Shown in pieces: positions 55,690 through 63,752 of a stretch of DNA of 64,000 nucleotides. This DNA is from Microbacterium testaceum (lineage in GTDB: Bacteria; Actinomycetota; Actinomycetes; Actinomycetales; Microbacteriaceae). The notes below the pieces were generated by a model. The model saw only the letters and a program-made list of their open reading frames with translations, had not been told where the DNA came from and ran no database searches. The DNA lies in the NCBI RefSeq assembly GCF_006539145.1, contig NZ_BJML01000008.1, positions 1 through 64,000 on the forward strand, given 5' to 3'. The position numbers and the translations under genes are program-made. Within the stretch, counting starts at the first letter, position 1. Each line of letters starts with the position of its first letter.

Positions 55690-55696
55690 CGCGCGC

Positions 55697-56056
55697 ATGC
55701 ACATCACATCGCTCGCCCCGAACGAGATCTTCGTCTTCGGCTCGAACTCGTCGGGGGCGCACGGCGGGGGAGCGGCACGGTTCGCGATGGACCGCTTCGG
55801 CGCGATCTGGGGTCAGAGCGAAGGCCTGCAGGGGCAGTCGTACGGGATCGACACGATGTCGGGACTCGACGTCTTCGAGGAGCAGGCGCGGCGCTTCGTC
55901 GCCTTCGCCGCGGAGCATGCCGAGTTGAGCTTCCTCGTGACCGAGGTGGGCTGCGGCATCGCCGGGTACCGACCCGCGCAGGTCGCGAGCTTCTTCGCGG
56001 GCGCGAGCGACAACGTGGTTCTGCCGGAGTCGTTCGCGAGGGAGCTCGACCCCTGA
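55697..56056 (+). CDS. A1S_2505-like small protein (phage-type family)
   Basis: A 119-residue soluble protein. The N-terminus IFVFGSNSSGAHGGGAARFAM near residues 11-31 and the later FLVTEVGCGIAGYRPAQVASFF match a small family best known from phages and Acinetobacter (A1S_2505), as I recall; the GxGAAR loop looks like a nucleotide- or ADP-ribose-binding turn, which is inference. No phage genes surround it. The frame is open upstream, but the ATG is seven bases after TAACCT. Function unknown. Confidence 0.65.
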   Translation: MHITSLAPNEIFVFGSNSSGAHGGGAARFAMDRFGAIWGQSEGLQGQSYGIDTMSGLDVFEEQARRFVAFAAEHAELSFLVTEVGCGIAGYRPAQVASFFAGASDNVVLPESFARELDP

Positions 56057-56154
56057 ACCGCCGTCGGCAGCGGCCGAACCCGAGCGCATTGCCGACGAGG
56101 CGCAGGCCGTCGGGCAGTGATGCGCGATGCGATGGGATCGGCTCGAACAGAAGG

Positions 56155-56228
56155 TGGAGGGGCTGACGAGAATCGAACTCGCATCATCTGTTTGGAAGAC
56201 AGAGGCTTTACCACTAAGCTACAGCCCC
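56155..56228 (-). tRNA. tRNA-Gly (TCC)
   Basis: A 74-base cloverleaf with encoded CCA. The acceptor arm is GGGGCTG/CAGCCCC, the anticodon loop CTTCCAA gives TCC, and the T arm is GCGAGTTCGATTCTCGT. Confidence 0.95.
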
Positions 56229-56376
56229 GAATTTCCGCGGATTTCGGAGGAACCGGGAAGTCGGACGACACCCACTCTACGACACCTCGAGGCGCCTCGC
56301 GAACGCGGGGAGTCGGCACCCATCGGCCCTCTCGCGCAAGAGCGGCGGCGAAATCGGTGCAGCCAGGCCGATCGAC

Positions 56377-56382
56377 TAGACT
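56377..56382 (+). promoter_or_regulatory. -10 element of tRNA-Pro (TAGACT)
   Basis: TAGACT lies 39 bases before the mature 5' end of tRNA-Pro. Confidence 0.4.
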
Positions 56383-56421
56383 TTCAGCGGTCGTTTCGTC
56401 GGCGCGTACCGCGCGCCGCCC

Positions 56422-56495
56422 CGGGGCGTAGCTCAGCTTGGTAGAGCGCCCGCTTTGGGAGCGGGAGGCCGCAGGTTCAAATCCTGTCGCCCCGA
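56422..56495 (+). tRNA. tRNA-Pro (TGG)
   Basis: A 74-base cloverleaf. The acceptor arm is CGGGGCG/CGCCCCG with discriminator A, and CCA is not encoded. The anticodon stem is CCCGC/GCGGG and the loop TTTGGGA gives anticodon TGG. Confidence 0.95.
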
Positions 56496-56568
56496 CGTCA
56501 CGGCCCCACAGACCACAGGCCTAGCCGGCCCCCGCGTGCGCGCGGGCCACACGAGGAGAACGAACCGC

Positions 56569-58077
56569 ATGGTCAACAGCACCGTCGAGAAGCTCAGCCC
56601 CACCCGGGTCAAGCTCCACATCACGGTTTCGCCCGACGAGCTCAAGCCGAGCATCGCCCACGCCTACGAGCACATCGCCCGCGACGTGCAGATTCCCGGC
56701 TTCCGCAAGGGCAAGGTGCCCGCGCCGATCATCGACCAGCGCATGGGCCGCGGCGCCGTCATCGAGCACGCCGTCAACGAGGGCCTGGACGGCTTCTACC
56801 GCGAGGCCGTCGAGGCCAACGAGCTGCGCGTGATCGGCCGCCCCAACGCCGAGATCGTCGAGCTCCCCGAGCTGAAGGACTTCTCCGGCGACCTCATCGT
56901 CGACGTCGAGGTCGACGTGCGTCCCGAGTTCGACCTGCCCGCCTACGACTCGATCACGGTGACGGTCGACGCCGCCGAGGTCGACGAGGCCGGCATCGAC
57001 GCCGAGCTTGACCGCCTGCGCGCCCGCTTCGGCACGCTCATCACGGTCGACCGTCCCGCCAAGACCGGTGACTTCGTCGAGCTCGATCTCGTCGCCACCA
57101 TCGACGGCAACGAGATCGACCGCGCCGAGGGCGTCTCGTACGAGATCGGCTCGGGCGAACTGCTCGAGGGCATCGACGAGGCCATCGAGTCGCTCACGGC
57201 CGACGAGCAGACCACGTTCCGCTCGAAGCTGGTCGGCGGCGAGCACGCTGGCGAGGAGGCCGAGGTCTCGGTCACCATCACCGCAGTGAAGGAGCGCGAG
57301 CTTCCCGAGGCCGACGACGACTTCGCTCAGATGGCGTCGGAGTTCGACACCATCGCCGAGCTCCGCGAGTCGCTCAGCGAGCGCGTGTCGCAGCAGTCCG
57401 TCTTCACGCAGGGCTCCGCCGCGCGCGACAAGTTCATCGAGGCGCTCCTCGAGGCCGTCGAGATCCCCGTTCCGCCGCAGCTCATCGAAGACGAGGTGCA
57501 CCAGCACCTCGAGGGCGAGAACCGCCTCGAAGACGATGAGCACCGCGCCGAGGTCACCGAGGCGAGCGAGAAGCAGTTCCGCACGCAGATGGTTCTCGAC
57601 AAGATCGCCGAAGACGCCAACGTCCAGGTGTCACAGGACGAGCTGACCCAGTACCTCATCCAGTCGGCTGCGCAGTACAACATGGCGCCGCAGGACTTCG
57701 TCAACGCCCTGCAGCAGGGCAACCAGCTGCCCGCGCTCGTCGGTGAGGTCGCCCGCAACAAGGCCCTGGCCATCGCGCTCGGCAAGGTCACCGTGGTCGA
57801 CACCGAGGGCAAGCCCGTCGACCTGACCGGCTTCGTCGCCGTCGAGGGCGAAGAGCCCGTCGAGGGCGACGACGACGAGGAGGCCGCCGAGGCTCCCGCC
57901 GCCGAGGAAGCCCCCGTCAAGGCTCCGGCCAAGAAGCGCGCGCCCGCCAAGAAGAAGGCGACGGAGGAGCCCGCCGCTGACGAGGCTCCCGCCGACGAGG
58001 CGCCCGCGAAGGCTCCGGCCAAGAAGCGCGCGCCCGCGAAGAAGAAGGCCGACGACGAGGCCGCAGACAGCGAGTAA
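56569..58077 (+). CDS. tig: Trigger factor with Lys/Ala/Pro-rich tail
   Basis: A 502-residue ribosome-bound chaperone and peptidyl-prolyl isomerase. The N-terminal ribosome signature is GFRKGKVP near residue 44, the PPIase (FKBP) domain spans about 150-245 ([15 protein letters not shown]), and the helical C-domain reaches about 430. The last 65 residues are unusual: an acidic stretch and two copies of [14 protein letters not shown] separated by acidic spacers, like histone H1 or mycobacterial HupB tails. The ATG has GAGGAGA upstream. It follows tRNA-Pro and ends at a strong terminator. Confidence 0.96.
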   Translation: MVNSTVEKLSPTRVKLHITVSPDELKPSIAHAYEHIARDVQIPGFRKGKVPAPIIDQRMGRGAVIEHAVNEGLDGFYREAVEANELRVIGRPNAEIVELPELKDFSGDLIVDVEVDVRPEFDLPAYDSITVTVDAAEVDEAGIDAELDRLRARFGTLITVDRPAKTGDFVELDLVATIDGNEIDRAEGVSYEIGSGELLEGIDEAIESLTADEQTTFRSKLVGGEHAGEEAEVSVTITAVKERELPEADDDFAQMASEFDTIAELRESLSERVSQQSVFTQGSAARDKFIEALLEAVEIPVPPQLIEDEVHQHLEGENRLEDDEHRAEVTEASEKQFRTQMVLDKIAEDANVQVSQDELTQYLIQSAAQYNMAPQDFVNALQQGNQLPALVGEVARNKALAIALGKVTVVDTEGKPVDLTGFVAVEGEEPVEGDDDEEAAEAPAAEEAPVKAPAKKRAPAKKKATEEPAADEAPADEAPAKAPAKKRAPAKKKADDEAADSE

Positions 58078-58087
58078 GTCGAGACGA

Positions 58088-58119
58088 GGGGGCGGATGCC
58101 GTGGCATCCGCCCCCTTTT
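58088..58119 (+). terminator. Terminator after tig, built on GGATGCC
   Basis: GGGGGCGGATGCC pairs with GGCATCCGCCCCC across a two-base gap and is followed by TTTT: the clearest intrinsic terminator here. Confidence 0.9.
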
Positions 58120-58158
58120 CCGTTCCCGGATGCCGCGCACGCAGCTGCGGCGTGTCGA

Positions 58159-58209
58159 GTGTCCAGAACACCCGGAGACGTTTCAGAAATATCCGGGTGT
58201 TGTGGACAC
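58159..58209. promoter_or_regulatory. Paired GTGT-N5-ACAC sites upstream of the TPR gene
   Basis: GTGTCCAGAACAC (58159-58171) and GTGTTGTGGACAC (58197-58209) are two copies of GTGT-N5-ACAC, 38 bases centre to centre. Together they also form an 18-bp inverted repeat with one mismatch (arms 58159-58176 and 58192-58209, 15-base loop). They end 24 bases before the ATG at 58234, so a repressor site or regulatory hairpin is likely. Confidence 0.55.
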
Positions 58210-58233
58210 CCAACCCGAGAGAGAGCACGTGAG

Positions 58234-58722
58234 ATGAACGACTGGCAAAGTCGAGTGGATGCCGTCTGGACCGACGAGGCGCTCAGCCCCGAGGCCGTGA
58301 TCGAACGCATTGACGCGCTGGCTGCCGAGCGGCCCGCGGAAGACGCCGTCGCGCTGTTCGAGCGAGCCGGGGCGCGTGACTCCGCCGGCGTCGAGGACGA
58401 GGCCGAGCAGCTCTACCGTCGCGCCCTGGAGATCGGGCTCGACGACGAGCGCCGCACCCGGGCGACGATCCAGCTCGCGAGCACGATCCGCAACCTCGGC
58501 AAGACGGAGGAGGCGCTCGAGATGCTCCGAGTCGAGTACGAGCGCGAACCCCACGGCGACCTTCACGACGCGGCGGCCGCCTTCTACGCCCTCGCCCTCG
58601 TGTCGAGCGGAATGCCCGAGCGAGCGGCATCCGTTGCTCTTCAAGCCCTCGCCCCGCACCTGCCGCGCTATACCCGTTCCGTGACCGGATACGCGCGAGA
58701 AATCGCCGAGGAACCGCGCTGA
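58234..58722 (+). CDS. Tetratricopeptide-repeat protein
   Basis: A 162-residue all-helical protein with TPR-like pairs ([52 protein letters not shown]). The N-terminus [34 protein letters not shown] matches a small actinobacterial TPR family of unknown function. It lies between tig and clpP1P2, which hints at proteostasis, but that is inference from position. A pair of GTGT-N5-ACAC sites lies upstream, so the gene is probably controlled separately. The start has a GAGAGAG ribosome site. Confidence 0.78.
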   Translation: MNDWQSRVDAVWTDEALSPEAVIERIDALAAERPAEDAVALFERAGARDSAGVEDEAEQLYRRALEIGLDDERRTRATIQLASTIRNLGKTEEALEMLRVEYEREPHGDLHDAAAAFYALALVSSGMPERAASVALQALAPHLPRYTRSVTGYAREIAEEPR

Positions 58723-58765
58723 TCCGCCCGCGGCGAACACGGCATCCCGCCCCGGAACGCGCCGG

Positions 58766-58771
58766 TAGATT
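58766..58771 (+). promoter_or_regulatory. -10 element of clpP1P2 (TAGATT)
   Basis: TAGATT lies 28 bases before the clpP1 ATG, with an AGAGGAG ribosome site between. CCGCCCGCGGCGAAC at 58724-58738 resembles half of a ClgR box. Confidence 0.45.
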
Positions 58772-58799
58772 CATTTCAGATCACGGAAGAGGAGCACAC

Positions 58800-59387
58800 A
58801 TGCCCGAACCCCTTATGGCAACGAGCGTCTTCGACAGACTGCTCAAGGACCGCATCATCTGGCTCGGTTCCGAGGTGCGTGACGACAACGCCAACGAGAT
58901 CTGCGCCAAGATCCTGCTGCTTGCCGCAGAAGACCCGCAGAAGGACATCTACCTCTACATCAACTCGCCCGGCGGCTCCATCACGGCCGGTATGGCGATC
59001 TACGACACCATGCAGTTCGTGCCGAACGACATCGTGACCGTCGGCATCGGCATGGCAGCCTCGATGGGGCAGCTCCTGCTCACCAGCGGCACCAAGGGCA
59101 AGCGGTACATCACGCCCAACGCCCGCGTGCTGCTGCACCAGCCGCACGGAGGCTTCGGCGGAACGTCGAGCGACATCCAGACGCAGGCGCAGCTCATCCT
59201 CGACATGAAGCGTCGTCTGGCCGAGATCACCGCGGCTCAGACCGGCAAGAGCGTCGAGCAGATCAACGCCGACGGTGACCGCGACCGCTGGTTCACCGCC
59301 CAAGAGGCCCTGGAGTACGGCTTCGTCGACCACATGCGCGAACACGCCACCGACGTCACCGGCGGCGGCGGAACCGCGGCGGTCTGA
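58800..59387 (+). CDS. clpP1: ATP-dependent Clp protease proteolytic subunit 1
   Basis: A 195-residue serine protease subunit. The catalytic Ser is Ser 88 in [10 protein letters not shown] and His 113 is in VLLHQPHGG. The N-terminus is short, as in actinobacterial ClpP1. It forms a mixed tetradecamer with ClpP2 and works with ClpX or ClpC. clpP2 follows after 23 bases, so the two form an operon. AGAGGAG is the ribosome site. An upstream half-match to a ClgR box is compatible with the known control of clpP1P2 in actinobacteria. Confidence 0.96.
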   Translation: MPEPLMATSVFDRLLKDRIIWLGSEVRDDNANEICAKILLLAAEDPQKDIYLYINSPGGSITAGMAIYDTMQFVPNDIVTVGIGMAASMGQLLLTSGTKGKRYITPNARVLLHQPHGGFGGTSSDIQTQAQLILDMKRRLAEITAAQTGKSVEQINADGDRDRWFTAQEALEYGFVDHMREHATDVTGGGGTAAV

Positions 59388-59410
59388 GGCGACAGGAAAA
59401 GGACACCGAC

Positions 59411-60073
59411 ATGAACATCCCCACTTTCGGCGGCACCGCAGCCCACATGCCGTCGAGCCGCTACGTCCTTCCTCAGTTCGAGGAGCGCACGGCCTACGGC
59501 TACAAGCGTCAAGACCCCTACAACAAGCTCTTCGAAGACCGCGTGATCTTCCTCGGCGTGCAGGTCGACGACGCCTCGGCCGACGACGTCATGGCCCAGC
59601 TTCTCGTCCTCGAGTCGCAGGACCCCGACCGCGACATCATCATGTACATCAACTCGCCCGGTGGCTCGTTCACGGCCATGACGGCGATCTACGACACGAT
59701 GCAGTACGTTTCGCCGCAGATCCAGACGGTCGTGCTCGGACAGGCCGCGTCCGCGGCATCCGTCCTGCTCGCCGCCGGTGCTCCCGGCAAGCGCCTCGCC
59801 CTGCCGAACGCCCGCATCTTGATCCACCAGCCCGCCATGGGCGAGGCCGGTCACGGTCAGGCGTCCGACATCGAGATCCAGGCGCAGGAGATCCTCCGTA
59901 TGCGCACCTGGCTCGAAGAGACCATGGCGCGCCACACCGGTCAGGACGTCGCCAAGGTCAATAAGGACATCGACCGCGACAAGATCCTCTCGGCCGCCGA
60001 AGCGGCGGAGTACGGCATCGTCGACCAGGTGCTCACTACCCGCAAGCGCACCCCGGCGGCGCTCACCGCCTGA
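59411..60073 (+). CDS. clpP2: ATP-dependent Clp protease proteolytic subunit 2
   Basis: A 220-residue serine protease subunit, with Ser 114 in LGQAASAASV and His 139 in ILIHQPAMG. The N-terminus is about 25 residues longer than ClpP1 and includes SSRYVLPQFEERTAYG, as in ClpP2 of mycobacteria, where it is processed. It assembles with ClpP1; in actinobacteria the ATPases dock on the ClpP2 ring. It ends at an 18-bp terminator stem that separates it from clpX. Confidence 0.96.
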   Translation: MNIPTFGGTAAHMPSSRYVLPQFEERTAYGYKRQDPYNKLFEDRVIFLGVQVDDASADDVMAQLLVLESQDPDRDIIMYINSPGGSFTAMTAIYDTMQYVSPQIQTVVLGQAASAASVLLAAGAPGKRLALPNARILIHQPAMGEAGHGQASDIEIQAQEILRMRTWLEETMARHTGQDVAKVNKDIDRDKILSAAEAAEYGIVDQVLTTRKRTPAALTA

Positions 60074-60087
60074 CGCGCTCGCGACGC

Positions 60088-60129
60088 GACGACGCCCCGC
60101 AGACCCGTTTCGGTCTGCGGGGCGTCGTC
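60088..60129 (+). terminator. Terminator after clpP2
   Basis: A perfect 18-bp stem GACGACGCCCCGCAGACC / GGTCTGCGGGGCGTCGTC with a six-base loop, 14 bases after the stop. Confidence 0.85.
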
Positions 60130-60383
60130 GTGCGTGGGGGGGCGTCGTGGTCAGCGGGCACCGCGGATCGCGAGATTGCAGCCGGCTGACGAACCGGCGT
60201 CACCATGCGACGGACTCGTCAGCGAGATGCCGTCTCGGCGCCGCCTGCCGCCGCGGCGGGGTGGCCATCGCTGCAGCTCTACGTTCGCGACGACAGGGTG
60301 GGAGAGCGGATGCCGGGAGTCCGCCGTGGGCGATCACGACACCGCCGCGCGCGCGAATGCCCTTGGATCACCCGGGCTCGGGT
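60130..60383. other. Intergenic stretch without a recognised gene
   Basis: Between the clpP2 terminator and the clpX promoter no reading frame looks genuine. The frames that are open here have no ribosome site, are very rich in Arg, Gly and Pro and match nothing I know. One GGATGCC copy is present. No RNA gene was recognised. Confidence 0.5.
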
Positions 60384-60389
60384 TAGGCT
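60384..60389 (+). promoter_or_regulatory. -10 element of clpX (TAGGCT)
   Basis: TAGGCT lies 44 bases before the clpX ATG; TTGGAT (60363-60368) is a possible -35 with a short 15-base spacer. Confidence 0.4.
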
Positions 60390-60433
60390 CGGGTAACACA
60401 CCGGCGGGGGCCGGGTGACGGGAGGAACCGGCC

Positions 60434-61702
60434 ATGGCACGTATCGGTGAGAGCGCCGACCTGTTCAAGTGCTCCTTCTGCGGCAAGAGCCAGAAGCAGG
60501 TGCAGCAGCTGATCGCCGGTCCGGGCGTCTACATCTGCGACGAGTGCGTCGAGCTCTGCAACGAGATCATCGAAGAGCGCATGGCCGAATCGTCGGCCGG
60601 CGAGGTCGCCGAGTTCGACCTGCCGAAGCCGCGCGAGATCTTCTCGTTCCTCGAGGAGTACGTCGTCGGGCAAGAGGCCGCCAAGCGCGCCCTCGCCGTC
60701 GCCGTCTACAACCACTACAAGCGCGTGCGCTCGCACGGCACCCTTCAGCCCGCGGAGCAGCGCGCCGAAGAGATCGACATCGCCAAGAGCAACATCCTGC
60801 TGCTCGGGCCCACCGGTTGCGGCAAGACCTACCTCGCTCAGACCCTCGCGAAGCGCCTCAACGTCCCCTTCGCGGTCGCCGATGCCACCGCCCTCACCGA
60901 GGCCGGCTACGTCGGTGAAGACGTCGAGAACATCCTGCTGAAGCTCTTGCAGGCCGCCGACTTCGACGTCAAGCGTGCCGAGACCGGCATCATCTACATC
61001 GACGAGGTCGACAAGATCGCCCGCAAGGCCGAGAACCCTTCGATCACGCGCGACGTGTCGGGCGAGGGCGTGCAGCAGGCGCTGCTGAAGATCCTCGAGG
61101 GAACGGTCGCTTCGGTTCCGCCGCAGGGCGGCCGCAAGCACCCGCACCAGGAGTTCATTCAGATCGACACGACGAACGTCCTGTTCATCGTGGCCGGTGC
61201 CTTCGCAGGCCTCGAAGAGATCATCTCGGCACGCGTCGGCAAGCACGGAGTCGGTTTCGGCGCTCCGCTGCAGCGCAAGGAAGACGCGCCCGACCTGTTC
61301 AGCGAGGCCCTGCCCGAGGATCTTCACAAGTTCGGCCTGATCCCCGAGTTCATCGGTCGCCTGCCCGTCGTGGCATCCGTCTCGCCCCTCGACCAGGACG
61401 CGTTGATGGAGATCCTCACGGCACCGCGAAATGCGCTGGTCAAGCAGTACCAGCGCATGTTCGAGCTCGACGGTGTGCAGCTCGAGTTCGAAGAGGACGC
61501 GCTGCGCGCGATCGCCGACCTCGCCGTCTTGCGGAAGACCGGCGCGCGCGGTCTGCGCGCGATCCTCGAAGACGTCCTGGGCCCGATCATGTTCGACGTG
61601 CCCTCGGCCGACGACATCGCTAAGGTCGTCATCACGCGCGCGGCCGTCGAAGACCGCGCGCAGCCGACCATCGTGCTGGCACAGAAGCGACGGAGCGCGT
61701 AA
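60434..61702 (+). CDS. clpX: ATP-dependent Clp protease ATP-binding subunit ClpX
   Basis: A 422-residue AAA+ unfoldase that feeds ClpP1P2. The zinc-binding domain has Cys 13, 16, 35 and 38 ([16 protein letters not shown]). Walker A is GPTGCGKT (125-132), Walker [12 protein letters not shown], sensor/pore loop region [10 protein letters not shown], and the IGF-type ClpP-binding loop is present as [16 protein letters not shown] lies eight bases before the ATG. It has its own promoter after the clpP2 terminator. Confidence 0.97.
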   Translation: MARIGESADLFKCSFCGKSQKQVQQLIAGPGVYICDECVELCNEIIEERMAESSAGEVAEFDLPKPREIFSFLEEYVVGQEAAKRALAVAVYNHYKRVRSHGTLQPAEQRAEEIDIAKSNILLLGPTGCGKTYLAQTLAKRLNVPFAVADATALTEAGYVGEDVENILLKLLQAADFDVKRAETGIIYIDEVDKIARKAENPSITRDVSGEGVQQALLKILEGTVASVPPQGGRKHPHQEFIQIDTTNVLFIVAGAFAGLEEIISARVGKHGVGFGAPLQRKEDAPDLFSEALPEDLHKFGLIPEFIGRLPVVASVSPLDQDALMEILTAPRNALVKQYQRMFELDGVQLEFEEDALRAIADLAVLRKTGARGLRAILEDVLGPIMFDVPSADDIAKVVITRAAVEDRAQPTIVLAQKRRSA

Positions 61703-61744
61703 CCCGCTTCGCTCACACCTTCACCTACGGACCGGGGGGACCGA

Positions 61745-62941
61745 ATGGATGTCGATACCGACCAGCTGTCGCTTGCGCAGCAGGTGCTGGAGAGGCAAGC
61801 CGGACACGGGCAGGCGATCGGGGAACACCTCGAAACGTACGCCCGCCTGAATGCGGGAGAGCTGGGCCTCATCCTGCAGCTGTTCCAGCCGATCAGCGAC
61901 GGCATCGTCGACGTGGGAAAGCGCGTCGCCGACATGTCGTCGCAGGCCTTCGGCATCGGCACCGAGCGGATGGGCGAGACGGTCGCCGCGTATCGCGCTG
62001 CCGAGCAGACGGCGCACGATGCGATCGCTCAGGTCGCCGCGTCGCTCGGCGTCGACACGCCGCCCTATTCGCCGGGCACCGCGCCGACTCTCGGCGCTGC
62101 GCAGGGCGGGGCGTCGAGTCGCTACGGCGAGCCCGACGGGAACCTGTTCAATCAAGCCTTCTGGGACGGCTACTCGGCCGTCGAGTGGGCCGACGGGACG
62201 GCATCGGGAATCTCCGACCGCGTGGGAGACGGACTGTCCGCGTCTCGAACGGTCACCGAGAAGCAGGACGTGCGCTCCTTCCTCCCTCGACCCCAGGGAG
62301 AGGATCCCGAGATCGAGAGCATCCGTTGGAAGGCGGGTCCGATCTTCGGCGGAGTGGACTGGCTCTTCGAAGAGCTCGTCGGCTACTCGCTCCTCGAAGA
62401 GGTGACGAAGCCCTTCTCGGGCGACTGGGAGCGCATGCGCGAGGCGCAGTTCGCTTGGACGCACGCGGGCGATGCCATGAGCGCGATCGGTCAGAACGCG
62501 ATGGGGCTTCTCCCGCCCCTCGCGTCGTGGACCGGCAAGGGCTCCGAGGCGTTCGTCGCAGCGGCCGGCGTGATGTCGCAGGCCCACACCGTCGTGGCCG
62601 GACCCGCGGGCACCGTGGCGACGGCGATCAAGGTGCTGATCCTGTTGTGCAAAGAAGCTGTCGGCAAGATCCTGAAGATCCTCGACCGTCTCGCGCAGAA
62701 GCTCCTGCGGATCGCGGCCGAAGCTGCGGTTCCCGTGGCGGGCTGGCTCGTAGCGGCCGTCGAAGCGGGAATCGCGGTGTACGACCTGATTCAAGATGCG
62801 CGGTGGGCGTACAAGTGGATCAACATGATCTACGACCTCGTTTCGGGGATGGTCGGAAACATCGGCACGATGACCGACAGTGCGATGCGCATGGCCGATC
62901 TGTACGAGGGCCTGGCGCGCGGAGCGGCGGCGCGAGTCTGA
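61745..62941 (+). CDS. ESX-type helical protein with internal WxG motif
   Basis: A 398-residue protein. The first 100 residues are a long helical hairpin like the N-terminal ESX/LXG-type domains. A Gly/Ser/Pro-rich linker follows. A second helical pair contains SWTGKGSEAF with Trp 262 and Gly 264, a WXG100-type turn. Residues about 280-335 are hydrophobic and could enter a membrane. No signal peptide. It is followed without a gap by a coiled-coil protein and a WXG100 protein, so a type VII secretion substrate or partner is likely. The effector function, if any, is unknown. Confidence 0.65.
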   Translation: MDVDTDQLSLAQQVLERQAGHGQAIGEHLETYARLNAGELGLILQLFQPISDGIVDVGKRVADMSSQAFGIGTERMGETVAAYRAAEQTAHDAIAQVAASLGVDTPPYSPGTAPTLGAAQGGASSRYGEPDGNLFNQAFWDGYSAVEWADGTASGISDRVGDGLSASRTVTEKQDVRSFLPRPQGEDPEIESIRWKAGPIFGGVDWLFEELVGYSLLEEVTKPFSGDWERMREAQFAWTHAGDAMSAIGQNAMGLLPPLASWTGKGSEAFVAAAGVMSQAHTVVAGPAGTVATAIKVLILLCKEAVGKILKILDRLAQKLLRIAAEAAVPVAGWLVAAVEAGIAVYDLIQDARWAYKWINMIYDLVSGMVGNIGTMTDSAMRMADLYEGLARGAAARV

Positions 62942-63444
62942 TGGCGCGCATCGACGACCCGATGATGGATCACCTTCCCGGCCCCGACGACGATCGGCTG
63001 GTCGGCGACTTCCGCACGATGGCGGAGACCTTCGCACGGCTTCTCCGCGAAGACGACGAGCGCGAGAACGCGCGCGCCGCGATCGAGGCCGAGGAGCGCC
63101 GAAAGGCCGACGAGCATCGTGCCGCCCGTGCTCGCGCCGGCGAGATGGGCGCGGAGTGGCGCACCGTGCAGTCGCGTATCGACCTCGGTGAGACCAGCCT
63201 CGAAGCGGTCTTCCGCGGCGAGGACCAGACTTCTGCTGCCCAGGCTCTGCGGAAGATGTCATCCGAGAATCTCCGCGCACTGCGTGACTCGTGGGACGAA
63301 GTCGACGACGACGTCACGGAGGACGACGATCGTCCCTCACCCGACGCTGAGTTCGACGCCGCCGTCCGCCAATCGCACGAGCGCTACACCGAAGCTCTCG
63401 CCAAGATCCGTGACGCGCTCGAACTCGCGCGTCGCGACATGTGA
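62941..63444 (+). CDS. Charged coiled-coil protein of the ESX-like cluster
   Basis: A 167-residue, highly charged, helical protein. A long predicted coiled coil runs about 30-75 (ARLLREDDERENARAAIEAEERRKADEHRAARARAGE), and an acidic segment lies near 130 (VDDDVTEDDDRPSPD). No WxG motif and no signal peptide. The ATG shares one base with the stop of the preceding gene (TGATG), and the WXG100 gene follows directly, so it probably acts with them, perhaps as a chaperone or adaptor (inference). Confidence 0.65.
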   Translation: MARIDDPMMDHLPGPDDDRLVGDFRTMAETFARLLREDDERENARAAIEAEERRKADEHRAARARAGEMGAEWRTVQSRIDLGETSLEAVFRGEDQTSAAQALRKMSSENLRALRDSWDEVDDDVTEDDDRPSPDAEFDAAVRQSHERYTEALAKIRDALELARRDM

Positions 63445-63461
63445 AGGGAGAGTCCGCGCGC

Positions 63462-63752
63462 ATGACGTCCTTTTCGATCAAGCCCGATCGGCTCGTAGAG
63501 ACGGCCTCGTCCATCGATGCCGCCGTTCAGCGCACCGCCGCCGAAACTGCGACGCTCGCCTCTGCACGAAACACCCTTCTCGGGGGGTGGCAGGGCGACG
63601 CGGCTGACGCGTACGCCGCCAAGCAGGGGGCCTGGCTCTCCGAGATGAACCGCTTGGCCGATGTCGGCCGCGCCGCCGCCGACGCGGCTCGGACGGCGGC
63701 CCAGGCCTACCGCGAAGCCGATGACGCCGTGGGGAGGGCGTGGTCGCTGTGA
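63462..63752 (+). CDS. WXG100-family (EsxA/B-like) protein
   Basis: A 96-residue helical-hairpin protein with Trp 43-x-Gly 45 in LLGGWQGDAADAYAAKQ at its centre, the defining turn of WXG100 proteins, which are exported by type VII secretion as dimers. The length is exactly typical. A longer start at GTG 63441 overlaps the previous stop, but ATG 63462 has GGGAGAG upstream and gives the family length. The C-terminus lacks a clear YxxxD/E export signal. It overlaps the last, truncated gene by four bases. Confidence 0.85.
   Translation: MTSFSIKPDRLVETASSIDAAVQRTAAETATLASARNTLLGGWQGDAADAYAAKQGAWLSEMNRLADVGRAAADAARTAAQAYREADDAVGRAWSL

Noticed and set aside
55697..56056. A prophage remnant around the phage-type gene next to tRNA-Gly
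   Set aside because: No integrase, attachment-site repeat of the tRNA end or other phage gene is visible within the neighbourhood.
58724..58738. ClgR box upstream of clpP1
   Set aside because: Only the GGCGAAC half fits the actinobacterial ClgR pattern; the other half is degenerate. Mentioned in the clpP1 entry but not listed as a site.
60134..60418. Open frames between clpP2 and clpX
   Set aside because: No ribosome site, Arg/Gly/Pro-biased translation and mutually overlapping alternatives; the stretch is better seen as the clpX upstream region.
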